DNA from: Candidatus Rifleibacteriota bacterium
GTDB taxonomy: Bacteria > Riflebacteria > Ozemobacteria > Ozemobacterales > Ozemobacteraceae
NCBI GenBank assembly: GCA_029564115.1
Contig: JAKQQP010000357.1
Coordinates: 1-37,398, forward strand
DNA length: 37,398 nucleotides
Direction of reading: 5' to 3'
Shown: one piece after another, positions 1-8,911 of the stretch
Layout: each line of letters begins with the position of its first letter
Numbering within the stretch: the first letter of the stretch is position 1
Translations under genes and position numbers: made by a program
The notes under the pieces: model-generated
Databases searched by the model: none
Told to the model about the DNA's origin: nothing
Seen by the model: the letters and a program-made list of their open reading frames with translations, nothing else

Positions 1-1
1 A

Positions 2-1654
2 CTGAGGCAGTTTCTCACCACACACATCACCGAACTGCTTTATGATAACGAAATACAGACAAAAAGAGCCATTACTTTCGCTTCAAACCGTGAAGTAACG
101 ATTCGCTGCATCGAAATACCCCCGGTAGTCGAAAAAGAGAAGCTGACAGATGCAGTAACTGCCGAAGCCAACAAGCAGATGCCATTTTCAATGGGCAACG
201 CGGTTCTCGGCTACCATGTTCAGGGCGACGTCGTCAAAGACGAAAAAGCCCTGACACAAATCATGGTCGCGGCTTTGCAGAAAGACATTATCGACTATGT
301 CAACGCTAACCTGAAAGGCGGCGGCCTCAGCAACGAAGGCATTCTCACTCTGCCGCAGTCTCTGGAACTGGCTCTCAGCAAGCAGATGGGTCCATACTCT
401 GAGGATGACAAGAAGGTCGGCATCATACATTGCGGCAACAGTACAACTTCGGTAATGATCTACAAAAACGGCAAAATTCAGTTTTTTCGTGACATCAACA
501 TGGCCGGGGCCAATATAACTGAAGCCATATATGCCGGCGGCGAAATAGATGGCCAGGAGATCAGATTCAAGCACTACGACCAGGCCGTCGAGCTCAAACA
601 TAAGATTGGAGTATTGCCTCCAGATGAGATGAAGGGTCTGAGCGGTGCCGAGAAATTCGCCGCGCAGAAAATTTTTGAAACGGTTGAAAAAATCTTTCAA
701 CACATTCAGCTTTCAATAAGTTTCTACGTTTCGCAATCAGGTGAAGCCGGTCTGGATAAAATAATTTTGACGGGTGGTTCTGCCGGCATGAGCAATTTCA
801 AAGATTTTATCGAAGAAAGCCTCGAGGTGCCCACAGTGCTTGGCAACCCCTTTATGAAGCTCAAAATCGGTGAGATCAAGTATGAAGAACAGAAACGCAC
901 CGCCGAAGCGCCTGCTCTTTGCCCGGTGCTCGGGGTTGCCTGCTATAGCGGTGAACCCGAAATAATCAATTTTATCGATATACTGTTCCCCAACCGAAAG
1001 AGCCAGAGCATCAATATCAGCAGTGTCAGCTCAAAATTTGGCGGGAATATCTCTGATAAACTTTTTCAGCTGGATGAAAACAAACTGCGCATCCTGACAG
1101 GGTTGTTGGCGGCATTGCTGATTTTGGCCGGACTTTACCCGGTTATAAAAATACGGCAACAGGTCACTACAACGAAAGACGATTATAAAAAACTGCAAAG
1201 AAAACTGGCGCAGCTAAGAAGCTCTCAGGGTGATGTCACGGCCATGCTTGACATCCAGAAACAACTTGAAGAAAACGAGAACTTCACAGACGACCTGCTT
1301 GCCTTCAAAATACAGAATTCACAAGTGCTCGTCGAGCTTGCTTCGCTGACACCGAAACAAATCTTCCTGACCAATGCAGAATTCAGCACTTTGAAAGCAG
1401 AGCCAGGTTTCAGACTTCAGGGCCATGCCGACAACTCAGACAGCGTCTTCGAATTTCTCAGTGAGCTGGGCAAGTCTGAACTTTTTCATTCTCCGATACT
1501 TGAAAGTTCTCAGGAAGTACCGATTGACGAAACCCGGTATTTTATCAGATTTGTACTGAACGGAAAAATCCACGGAAATAAACTGGTCAGTCAGCAAAAT
1601 TTTCATGAAAATAACCTGGAAGACGATGGCGCAATGGAGATAATACCGGACTGA
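2..1654 (+). CDS. Type IV pilus PilM-PilN fusion protein, 5' end missing
   Basis: The frame is open from the left edge (base 2), so the true start lies outside the window; the ATG at 179 is internal. About 550 residues are visible. The first ~340 form an actin-like PilM ATPase: the phosphate-binding strand IIHCGNSTTSVMIYKNGKI and the second ATP-binding loop ILTGGSAGMSNF can be seen. A membrane helix follows at about 362-384 (LRILTGLLAALLILAGL), then a short coiled coil and a PilN-like periplasmic ferredoxin-fold region. PilM and PilN are normally separate genes; here no stop separates them. Together they form the cytoplasmic ring and inner-membrane part of the pilus alignment complex. The stop overlaps the pilO start as TGATG. 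Family assignment is confident; the fusion is seen directly, apart from the missing N-terminus. Confidence 0.88.
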   Translation: MRQFLTTHITELLYDNEIQTKRAITFASNREVTIRCIEIPPVVEKEKLTDAVTAEANKQMPFSMGNAVLGYHVQGDVVKDEKALTQIMVAALQKDIIDYVNANLKGGGLSNEGILTLPQSLELALSKQMGPYSEDDKKVGIIHCGNSTTSVMIYKNGKIQFFRDINMAGANITEAIYAGGEIDGQEIRFKHYDQAVELKHKIGVLPPDEMKGLSGAEKFAAQKIFETVEKIFQHIQLSISFYVSQSGEAGLDKIILTGGSAGMSNFKDFIEESLEVPTVLGNPFMKLKIGEIKYEEQKRTAEAPALCPVLGVACYSGEPEIINFIDILFPNRKSQSINISSVSSKFGGNISDKLFQLDENKLRILTGLLAALLILAGLYPVIKIRQQVTTTKDDYKKLQRKLAQLRSSQGDVTAMLDIQKQLEENENFTDDLLAFKIQNSQVLVELASLTPKQIFLTNAEFSTLKAEPGFRLQGHADNSDSVFEFLSELGKSELFHSPILESSQEVPIDETRYFIRFVLNGKIHGNKLVSQQNFHENNLEDDGAMEIIPD

Positions 1655-2271
1655 TGGCAGAAGAAATCAGCATATCCAACTGGCTAAAAGAAGCAAAAGA
1701 AGACCCAAAAGTCGCTGTTCAGCCTTTGGTGATAGTTATAGCTCTGGCATTCATGGGCTATAAGTTTCTTTATGCGCCTAAAACAGTTGAACTCACCAAA
1801 GAATTGCGTAAAAACAAAAATGTTGAATCAGAAATCAAAACGGTTGAATCGGCAGTCGAAAATCTTGAAGAAATCAAACTGGACATCGCAGAGCGCAGGG
1901 CAAAATGGGCTGCTTCACACAAGCTGTGCTACAGAAAATCAGAAATGACCTCTTTTTTGCGACGAATAAGAGAAATCGCACAAAAAGCGGGAATCACGGT
2001 CAAGAGTGTTAACCCGCAAGCAATAACGCCGCTGCAGATAGGTAAGATTTCCATAGAAAAATTTCCGGTAACCTTTTATTACACTGGTAATCTTGCGCAG
2101 CTGGGCACATTTTTGCGTCTCATAGAGCTTGAAGACAAAATCACCTTCATGGAAATCCCGCCTCTGAGCGCTAACGCCAGCGGCGTATTTGAACTCGAAC
2201 TTACTCCCACCACGATTCTGCTTCCCGACCAGATGGTTTTAGAAGCCCAGGCAAAACTTGATGAACAGTAA
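1654..2271 (+). CDS. pilO: Type IV pilus alignment protein PilO
   Basis: A 205-residue bitopic protein with the PilO layout: a short cytoplasmic tail, one membrane helix at about 24-41 (PLVIVIALAFMGYKFLYA), a charged coiled coil at ~45-80 and a compact periplasmic domain at ~95-190. PilO pairs with PilN in the inner membrane and links the PilM ring to PilP and the secretin. The start ATG overlaps the pilMN stop by one base (TGATG), so translation is probably coupled. The call rests on topology, size and position between PilN and a PilP-like gene; sequence in this family is poorly conserved. Confidence 0.85.
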   Translation: MAEEISISNWLKEAKEDPKVAVQPLVIVIALAFMGYKFLYAPKTVELTKELRKNKNVESEIKTVESAVENLEEIKLDIAERRAKWAASHKLCYRKSEMTSFLRRIREIAQKAGITVKSVNPQAITPLQIGKISIEKFPVTFYYTGNLAQLGTFLRLIELEDKITFMEIPPLSANASGVFELELTPTTILLPDQMVLEAQAKLDEQ

Positions 2272-2941
2272 ACAATTATTTTTTTTCAGTCTGATCGTTT
2301 TATCTGTGGCCATGGGTATGCACTGGTTCAAAAACCGGCCCAAAACCAGACCACAGAAGAACAACCGCCCCAGGGTGGCCTTGAATTTAAGCGATCTTCA
2401 GCTTCAAGACGATGAAAACACAGTTGAAACCGGCGAAGACTCAGATGAAGAAACTGAAATTTCTGAAGAAGACGATTCAACAAACACAGAAAAAACAGAC
2501 GAAAACAATGCTTCTTCGACTGCAACAATCGCTTCTGATACCGCTGTCGCCTCAGACCCGATTCTTTCTGACCCTGTGATTCTCGCTTTCACTCAGTTAA
2601 GCCGTAATCCATTCGAACGCTCGCCATATGCTCAGCTTGTTGAGCAGCTGCGCATGGAAAGCGACATAAAAGACGAACCGGTCGAAAAAAAGACCGTAAC
2701 CGTCCTCAATGCCGAGTTCACTGCAACTATTCAGACTGCCAAAGAGCTTGTTGCGGTAATAGACAAAAGGCTGTTCCGCACAGGCGAAATGTTTCAGGAT
2801 AAAAAAATTACAGAAATCAAAACAGAGTATGTTTCGCTCGAAACCGGCAGCGGCATTTTCCTGATTCCGAAAACAGGCGTCACAATAAATGTGGCAGAAG
2901 ACGGCAGCTACCAGGTTAATGATACTTTCCACAAAAAATAA
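2261..2941 (+). CDS. PilP-like type IV pilus assembly protein
   Basis: A 226-residue protein starting at the ATG at 2261, 11 bases inside pilO; a TTG at 2258 is possible but less likely. A membrane helix or uncleaved signal lies at about 5-22, followed by a strongly acidic, low-complexity linker (~40-85), a RNPF motif like the RDPF seen in PilP, and a small C-terminal beta domain (~140-225) with the alternating pattern of the PilP/GspC homology region. PilP binds PilN/PilO and the periplasmic N0 domain of the secretin, which fits its place between pilO and pilQ. True PilP is usually a lipoprotein; no lipobox is visible here, so a GspC-like anchor is the alternative. Confidence 0.7.
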   Translation: MNSKQLFFFSLIVLSVAMGMHWFKNRPKTRPQKNNRPRVALNLSDLQLQDDENTVETGEDSDEETEISEEDDSTNTEKTDENNASSTATIASDTAVASDPILSDPVILAFTQLSRNPFERSPYAQLVEQLRMESDIKDEPVEKKTVTVLNAEFTATIQTAKELVAVIDKRLFRTGEMFQDKKITEIKTEYVSLETGSGIFLIPKTGVTINVAEDGSYQVNDTFHKK

Positions 2942-2985
2942 AAACAGAAGTCATTAAACCGCCGCAATTAACCGATACTGGTAAT

Positions 2986-3558
2986 ATGCGACGTTTGCTG
3001 AAACCAGTTTTATTTACATGTCTTCTTTGTGCCGCTGTTCTTCTGAACGGCTGCATCGACAAGACTTTGTATCCATCGTCAGAGCTTGTGGTAATTGCGG
3101 TTGAGCCATACATTCTGACCCCGGCCTCGACGGATCTCACTTCGCTGCCATCGACCAGTGTCACGGTGAACATAGCGAACAAGGTTCCCTGCCGGTTGAA
3201 AAGCTTCAGCGTTCAATACTTCACCCCTTCCGGGGAGCCGCTGCCACAGCTGGCAATCAACAAACAAAGTCAGGAAGGGATAATCAACATCAACCAGGGC
3301 AACCTGTCTGAAGTTCCAGAAGAGGCTAACACAAGTCAGCTCGGTCAGGCGGCCTTCACCGTCTATCCTTACTCGGTTGATTTATTCAATCTTTTCGAGC
3401 TTTCAACTTCAAACATATCTCCGGTCAAAGCTAGAATAACCCTGCACTTTCTCGATGTTAACGGCAACTGGATCGATCTCGACGCCCATTGCTTCTTAAA
3501 AAAGTTTGAACAGTCAGAATCAACAGAAGAAACTGCAGCAAACAGGAGAGCGAGATGA
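2986..3558 (+). CDS. Small lipoprotein of unknown function inside the pilus operon
   Basis: A 190-residue predicted lipoprotein. The signal ends in LLNGC, giving a lipidated Cys23. The rest is rich in beta-type sequence with Thr/Ser-Pro stretches and looks like one Ig-like sandwich of about 130 residues; I do not recognise a family. It lies between the pilP-like gene and pilQ, and its stop overlaps the pilQ start (ATGA). Lipoproteins encoded beside a secretin often act as pilotins, but known pilotins are helical or TPR-type, so a pilotin role here is inference from position only. Confidence 0.75.
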   Translation: MRRLLKPVLFTCLLCAAVLLNGCIDKTLYPSSELVVIAVEPYILTPASTDLTSLPSTSVTVNIANKVPCRLKSFSVQYFTPSGEPLPQLAINKQSQEGIININQGNLSEVPEEANTSQLGQAAFTVYPYSVDLFNLFELSTSNISPVKARITLHFLDVNGNWIDLDAHCFLKKFEQSESTEETAANRRAR

Positions 3559-5537
3559 AAAGCAATTTAAGATGGCTTTATCTTGCCGGTCTCGGCTGGG
3601 TATTGATTACCGGCCTGGCTTCACCCGTTGGCTTTGCACAGAATTCACAGGGCTGGCAGCCTTTACGCGGTTCTTTCAGAGGGGCAATCAGTCACCCCGC
3701 AGCGCCAGCAGCCGGCAGCGCATTTTATCCGACTATAAGAAACAACAATCGTCATGGCAGCGCCGAAGGCAGTGCCGCTCGCAGCAACGGCTGGGTCAAT
3801 CTGGGAAATGGCGCACGCATCAGACTGCCTGATGATCAAGGCGACAACAGCAACCGTCTTTCACCCGACGTTCTTGAGACTATCAGGCAGCTGAAAGAAC
3901 AGACGCAGGAAGCAAGATATCAGCTTGCGCCAAGGTCGCCGGTAACCGGCAACGTGCCGAACTCGCTCGAACCGCCAGACAGAGACAACACGGCGGAGAA
4001 CGCGCCAGTTCAAGGGCGGGCCAATGAAATCGGCCTGCAGAGTTCGTATCTCAGCTTTCCTAAAAACAAAAACATAAAAATTTCGTCTCTGGACTTCAGA
4101 CAGACTGATGTTACTGACGCCATGCGCTCTTTGGCTCAGCTGGTCGGCATCAACCTGATGCTTTCTCAGGGAATTACCGGCCAGGTAACCATACTTTTCA
4201 GCGATGTAACTATCGAAGAAGCTTTCAACACCCTGCTGCTCAACTTTGATCTGACCTTCGCCTGGGAAGGCAACATTTTACGCATTTTCCCCGAAAGGTC
4301 GGCACCGACGTTGACAAGGATTTTTGCGATCCAGCATACCAATGCCGCCGACATTCAACCGATAGTAAACAAAGTAATTACCCCCACGATAGGCAGCTGC
4401 GAAGTCGATGCACGCACAAATTCTCTGATGATCAAGGACACCGCTGCCAAACTCACAGAGATTCAAAATCTTTTGCCGCAGATAGACGTTAAAGAGTCAG
4501 CGGTTCAAATTACTTCAAGGCCGGTAACCGAGGTTTATTATCTCGACTATGCCGATGCCACAACTTTGTCGGCACCGATCAGAATGCTTTCTGAGAATGT
4601 AAAAATACAGGAATTTTCGTCGAGCCAGGCTTCACAGGCCGGTGCCGCCGGTGGGGCAACGACAGGTCGTATGGACATGATGATCGTAACCGATACTCAA
4701 AATAATCTTGAGCGCATCAGGGAGCTCATCGAAAAACTCGATGTGCCACCAATTCAGGTAACGATAGACGCTCACATTTATGAAATAGATAAAAACGAAG
4801 AAGAGCGCCTCGGGGTCAACTGGCAGAAATCTGTGCCGATTGCAGGAACCAGCGACAACCTTTTCGACATGTCAATTGCCCCTGAAACTGCTGATGCCGG
4901 CGGTACCGGAGTATTCCGCTTCGGCAGCCTCGACGTCAACCAGTTCAGAGCAATTCTGGCAATGCTGCAGACTCACAGTTTTGCCAAAGTCTTGAGCAAC
5001 CCGGTCATTACAACCCTCAACAACCGTCAGGCAACCATCTCGGTCGGCCAGGCAATACCTTATGTCTCTGCCTCTCAGGTCAATGCCGAAACCGGTCAGG
5101 TCACCAACACAATCGAGCAGGCCAATGCCAGCATCGAAATGATCGTTACCCCTTCGGTAACCGGCAACGATGAAGTTTTTCTCGATATCAGACCAACGAT
5201 CTCCAGCGTTCTTGGCTACACCGATCTGGGCGGCAACTCTACTCCCAACCTCAGCAGTCGAAGCGCGGTAACCCAGGTAATCTGCAAAAATAACAATACC
5301 ATTGTCATTGGCGGCATGATCAAAACCGACAAAAGCGAAAGCTTGAGCAAAGTGCCGTTTTTAGGCGATCTTCCCGGAATCGGCAAAATGTTTCAGAAAA
5401 AGACCTCGCGCGAGGTCAGAACAGAGTTGATCATTTTTATCACACCACACATCGTTCACCGCGATGCCAACCGTACTGTCGCCAGAAACAACAGCGGTAA
5501 AGCCGTTAATTCTCCAAGACTGACGCTGTCGCCGTAA
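3555..5537 (+). CDS. pilQ: Type IV pilus secretin PilQ
   Basis: A 660-residue outer-membrane secretin through which the pilus exits. A signal peptide covers residues ~1-29. It is followed by a disordered Gly/Asn/Pro-rich stretch (30-165), an N0/STN domain (~173-246), an N1-type domain (~252-313), a second N1-type domain carrying a Ser/Ala/Gly-rich loop (~325-398) and the secretin barrel (~400-635). The barrel holds the conserved segment VPFLGDLPGIGKMF followed by TELIIFITPHIV, the diagnostic C-terminal secretin signature. No AMIN domain is evident in the N-terminal region, unlike many proteobacterial PilQ proteins. The start overlaps the preceding lipoprotein stop. It would receive PilP and the PilM-N-O complex encoded just upstream. 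Confidence 0.95.
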   Translation: MKSNLRWLYLAGLGWVLITGLASPVGFAQNSQGWQPLRGSFRGAISHPAAPAAGSAFYPTIRNNNRHGSAEGSAARSNGWVNLGNGARIRLPDDQGDNSNRLSPDVLETIRQLKEQTQEARYQLAPRSPVTGNVPNSLEPPDRDNTAENAPVQGRANEIGLQSSYLSFPKNKNIKISSLDFRQTDVTDAMRSLAQLVGINLMLSQGITGQVTILFSDVTIEEAFNTLLLNFDLTFAWEGNILRIFPERSAPTLTRIFAIQHTNAADIQPIVNKVITPTIGSCEVDARTNSLMIKDTAAKLTEIQNLLPQIDVKESAVQITSRPVTEVYYLDYADATTLSAPIRMLSENVKIQEFSSSQASQAGAAGGATTGRMDMMIVTDTQNNLERIRELIEKLDVPPIQVTIDAHIYEIDKNEEERLGVNWQKSVPIAGTSDNLFDMSIAPETADAGGTGVFRFGSLDVNQFRAILAMLQTHSFAKVLSNPVITTLNNRQATISVGQAIPYVSASQVNAETGQVTNTIEQANASIEMIVTPSVTGNDEVFLDIRPTISSVLGYTDLGGNSTPNLSSRSAVTQVICKNNNTIVIGGMIKTDKSESLSKVPFLGDLPGIGKMFQKKTSREVRTELIIFITPHIVHRDANRTVARNNSGKAVNSPRLTLSP

Positions 5538-5573
5538 ATTTTTGTCTTGCAGTGCTTCGGGCAAATCTTTAGA

Positions 5574-7982
5574 ATGTCTAAAAACGACAAAAGTAGCAGG
5601 ATTCAATTGACCGGAGCAACCACAGAAAACGAGCTGATCGCTCAATTAAGCTCAGACAAGCGCAGTGTCAAAATACAGGCGATTGTCAAACTTACCAGAG
5701 TCGGCAAAACAGAGCAGGCTCTGCAGGCTCTGGCACCTTATGTCAACAGCTCAGACCGCGAAATTTCATTTTTTGCGGCGCAGGCAGCCGGCAAAATTGC
5801 CCAAAAAGCAAATCTCGACCTTGATACATTTCTGGAAAGTTCTGCCAGAACAGGCGAATCATCTGATGACTGGCGAACAACTGCCACCGCTTTTCTGTCG
5901 CCGGCGAAAGAGAAGGTTCCCGAGCTTCTCGAGCTTGTCCGCAAAAATTCAGACTCGATCCCGGAGAAGGCGCTGCCTGCTGTCGGTGTGTTTTTAAGTC
6001 GGCACGGAAACATCAGCGACGCAAAGTTTATCGAGCAACAACTGCTTAAAGACAGTTCAAATCTTGCCCTGCCTTTTATGAACGCAGCCGAAACCGTAGC
6101 CAGCGTCATATTGCCGCGTGTTCTGCCTGGATTGCTGGCGAGCCGTGAGCCTCTGGTAAGAAGCCGAGCCGTAAGCGCCCTGAGAAAAATAGACCCGGAA
6201 GAAGCCGAGCGACATTTTTCTGACCTGCTGGCCTCGCGAAACCCTGAAGACAGGCTCGCAGGCATAGGCATCGCTTTGCTGTTTCCCTTCGAGCGCGTCA
6301 AAAGATACCTGCTGTCAATATTAACCGAAGAAAAGGATCAGGAAGTTCTCGATGCCTGTCAGACCGTTCTGGCATCGAACCCGGAGATAGATATCGCTCT
6401 GAGCGTCCTGGACAGTATAGATTCGGTCGATGCAGAACAAAAAGCCAGATTATCAAAAGTTTTCAAGACCATCTGTCGTGCTATTGGCATTGCCGGCATT
6501 CTGCCACAGGAAAAGGCAACGCCTGAAAGTATGGTCGCTCTCTGGAAGCAACAAAGGCTACAGAGCTTTCTTTACGATCTCGAAATACAGCTGGCATGCA
6601 CCGAGGAGCCGCGAAAAAAAGCCATTATTGAATGGATTCAGAAAAACAGGCAGCATCCCAGAGTCGCTGAGCTGATCGAGAGGCTGGGCAAAAACCCTCA
6701 GACCGAAGACGTTTTCAGGCAGCTGAATATAAATGCGCCGAAAACTGCCGGCAAGACCGGAAAAGAATCGTCAACGGCTCCGCAGAACGACGAAGAGAAA
6801 CTGCGAATCTTAAAGAGTCTGCAAATAGATTCATTCGCTCAAAATCGCCCCTGGATAATGGCAGAGGCAACTCATGGCAACGCCAGAGTCAGAGCGGAAG
6901 CATTGAGCGCCATGTTGCGAGTCAAACCCGAGCACGGTCTTAAAGAACTGGGCAAAGCCGCCGTAAAAACAGAAGACAGCGAAGTCAGAATAGCCGGGTT
7001 TAAAATACTCGAGCGCCTGGAGCCAGACTTTTTAAAAGACATGATCTCCGATCTTCTGCTCGACAATGACCCAAACCTGCGCCTCAGGGCGATAAGATTC
7101 GGGCTGAAGTTTAACGAAAAAGAATCGATCGAAGCCCTTAAAAAAATCATAGCTTCGCCAGAATTGAATATGAGATCGAATGCCGTAGGGTGTTTGGCGC
7201 TCTGCCCTTTCAACCTGGTCTTCAAAATTCTGATGGATCAGCTTGACCGCGAGGACCACCCGGTAATTGCCAGACAGATAGCCAACATCCTTCTAAGCAA
7301 CCCGTCTAAATCTGCATTGAAAGCACTTGACAACATCACCAGAACCTCCAATCCGGCTGTTGCGATGGTCATTTCGCAAACAAGAAACGACCTTTTCGAA
7401 ATCGTGTCAGAAATGCCGGCCCCGCCAGAAAGCGAAGCGGGCGAAACAAAAATTGAAACTGCTGATAAGCCCTACTCTATCAGCAACGTTCGCGAAATTG
7501 CCCGTCGCAACCAGAACTGGAAGCCATCTTACAAGGCAAATGAAAAGCCGGCAGCAAAACAGCAGCAGCAGAAAATGGAAATCAACTGGCAGATGCTTAT
7601 TTCCGGGAGCGTGCTTCTGGTTTTTCTTGGTATGCTGCCGATGATGCTGCTATCAGAGAAAAAGACCACAGAAAGGCCTAGAAGCAGCGTAACCCAGGAT
7701 CAGCGGGTAAGCGAAAGAGTCAAACCTGTCAGCACACAGATTCCCGTAAAGTTTCGAATGAACAGAGCCTGCTCTTTAAGCGGCATTGTAGAAAAAATTG
7801 TTTCAGACACAAGCCTGGTAATGGTTCATGAAGGAAGCCAGCTGATGGTAAAATTTGAAACACCAGAAATAAAGCCTTTTAAGCAGGGTGATCAAATCAA
7901 AGTCACTCTGGTTCCGTATCGGGTCAACCCGAACGGAATAATTCTTTCGAGAGGGCAAAAAATTGAACCTGCGAAGGATTAA
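5574..7982 (+). CDS. Membrane-anchored HEAT-repeat protein
   Basis: I chose the ATG at 5574 (802 residues); an in-frame TTG lies at 5547 and neither has a strong ribosome site. Two long blocks of helical HEAT/armadillo-like repeats (~10-270 and ~400-600) are visible, with repeated patterns such as VRSRAVSALRKIDPE and LRLRAIRFGLKF. A charged linker leads to one membrane helix at about 671-692 (ISGSVLLVFLGMLPMMLL) and a C-terminal domain of ~80 residues with a beta pattern like an OB fold, ending near NPNGIILSRGQKI. No signal peptide precedes the repeats, so the solenoid should be cytoplasmic and the small domain periplasmic. HEAT solenoids are scaffolds. Its place after pilQ suggests a pilus or envelope assembly role, which is inference. 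Confidence 0.8.
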   Translation: MSKNDKSSRIQLTGATTENELIAQLSSDKRSVKIQAIVKLTRVGKTEQALQALAPYVNSSDREISFFAAQAAGKIAQKANLDLDTFLESSARTGESSDDWRTTATAFLSPAKEKVPELLELVRKNSDSIPEKALPAVGVFLSRHGNISDAKFIEQQLLKDSSNLALPFMNAAETVASVILPRVLPGLLASREPLVRSRAVSALRKIDPEEAERHFSDLLASRNPEDRLAGIGIALLFPFERVKRYLLSILTEEKDQEVLDACQTVLASNPEIDIALSVLDSIDSVDAEQKARLSKVFKTICRAIGIAGILPQEKATPESMVALWKQQRLQSFLYDLEIQLACTEEPRKKAIIEWIQKNRQHPRVAELIERLGKNPQTEDVFRQLNINAPKTAGKTGKESSTAPQNDEEKLRILKSLQIDSFAQNRPWIMAEATHGNARVRAEALSAMLRVKPEHGLKELGKAAVKTEDSEVRIAGFKILERLEPDFLKDMISDLLLDNDPNLRLRAIRFGLKFNEKESIEALKKIIASPELNMRSNAVGCLALCPFNLVFKILMDQLDREDHPVIARQIANILLSNPSKSALKALDNITRTSNPAVAMVISQTRNDLFEIVSEMPAPPESEAGETKIETADKPYSISNVREIARRNQNWKPSYKANEKPAAKQQQQKMEINWQMLISGSVLLVFLGMLPMMLLSEKKTTERPRSSVTQDQRVSERVKPVSTQIPVKFRMNRACSLSGIVEKIVSDTSLVMVHEGSQLMVKFETPEIKPFKQGDQIKVTLVPYRVNPNGIILSRGQKIEPAKD

Positions 7983-7984
7983 CA

Positions 7985-8794
7985 ATGAAATGGCTTGATA
8001 AATTAGAACCCAGATTCGGTCGTTTTGGCCTCGAAGGGCTGATGCGCTATATATCGATGCTGATGCTGACCATCTTTTTCCTTGATAGAAGCGGCATGCT
8101 GCCCTATCACATGCTGTATCTGCACCGTGATGCCATTCTGGACGGTGAGATATGGCGCCTGTTCACATTTTTGCTGATACCGGCCAGCACAAATTTTCTT
8201 TTTCTTATCTTTGAGCTTTCAATACTGGTAATGTGTGCCGACGGCCTCGAAGCTCGATGGGGCACTTTCAGGCTGACTGCCTATTACTTCATCGGCGCCA
8301 CATTAACCATAGTTGCAGCACTTTTTGTTCCGGGAGTCCAGTTTGGCAGCCACTTTATCTACCTCAGCCTTTTTTTGGGCTTCGCCACCCTGTATCCTGA
8401 CTACGAAATCCTGTTCATGTTCATAATTCCATTAAAAATGAAATTCATTGCCATGCTTTCGGCCGGCTTAATGCTTTATCGCCTCGCTTTCGCGCCGTGG
8501 CAGCTAAAAATAGCCATAATTCTGGCTTTGGGTAATTATCTGCTGTTTTTTGCCGACGAGGCAATCACCGTCATGCGCAGAAACCGGCGACAGGCTGAAA
8601 GAAGCAGAGAATTTGCAGCTGCTTCGGCACAACGCAGCGATTTCCGGCACAAATGTGCAGTCTGCGGCAAAACCGAGCAATCTCACCCTGAAGTGAATTT
8701 TCGCTACTGCACATGCCCGGAATGCGGCGAAAATGGCCGGGCCTTTTGCACCGAACACCTTAAAGAACACAAGGAATCAGGCAAACAAGGCTGA
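7985..8794 (+). CDS. Inactive rhomboid-like membrane protein with C-terminal zinc ribbon
   Basis: A 269-residue polytopic protein, start supported by AAGGA seven bases upstream and only two bases after the preceding stop. The rhomboid fold is suggested by the loop GEIWRLFTFLLIP and the spacing of six or so helices. The catalytic GxSG serine motif is replaced by YLSLFLGFATLYPD and no helix-6 histidine is seen, so it should be a pseudoprotease. Residues ~222-262 form a Cys/His cluster (CAVC, then YCTCPEC, then FCTEHLKEH) typical of a zinc-binding finger facing the cytoplasm. From memory, similar dead rhomboids with such tails occur in Clostridia. Role unknown; binding or chaperoning of membrane proteins is a reasonable guess. 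Confidence 0.75.
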   Translation: MKWLDKLEPRFGRFGLEGLMRYISMLMLTIFFLDRSGMLPYHMLYLHRDAILDGEIWRLFTFLLIPASTNFLFLIFELSILVMCADGLEARWGTFRLTAYYFIGATLTIVAALFVPGVQFGSHFIYLSLFLGFATLYPDYEILFMFIIPLKMKFIAMLSAGLMLYRLAFAPWQLKIAIILALGNYLLFFADEAITVMRRNRRQAERSREFAAASAQRSDFRHKCAVCGKTEQSHPEVNFRYCTCPECGENGRAFCTEHLKEHKESGKQG

Positions 8795-8911
8795 CCGTGC
8801 AATCTCTGAGTCTGATTATCGAAATTGCACCTGGCTTTTCTGGCCTTTTTTCAAGTTTCTTTCTATTCTTCAAGCCTTTACACCGCGCAAATTCTTCATT
8901 ATCATGCTCTG

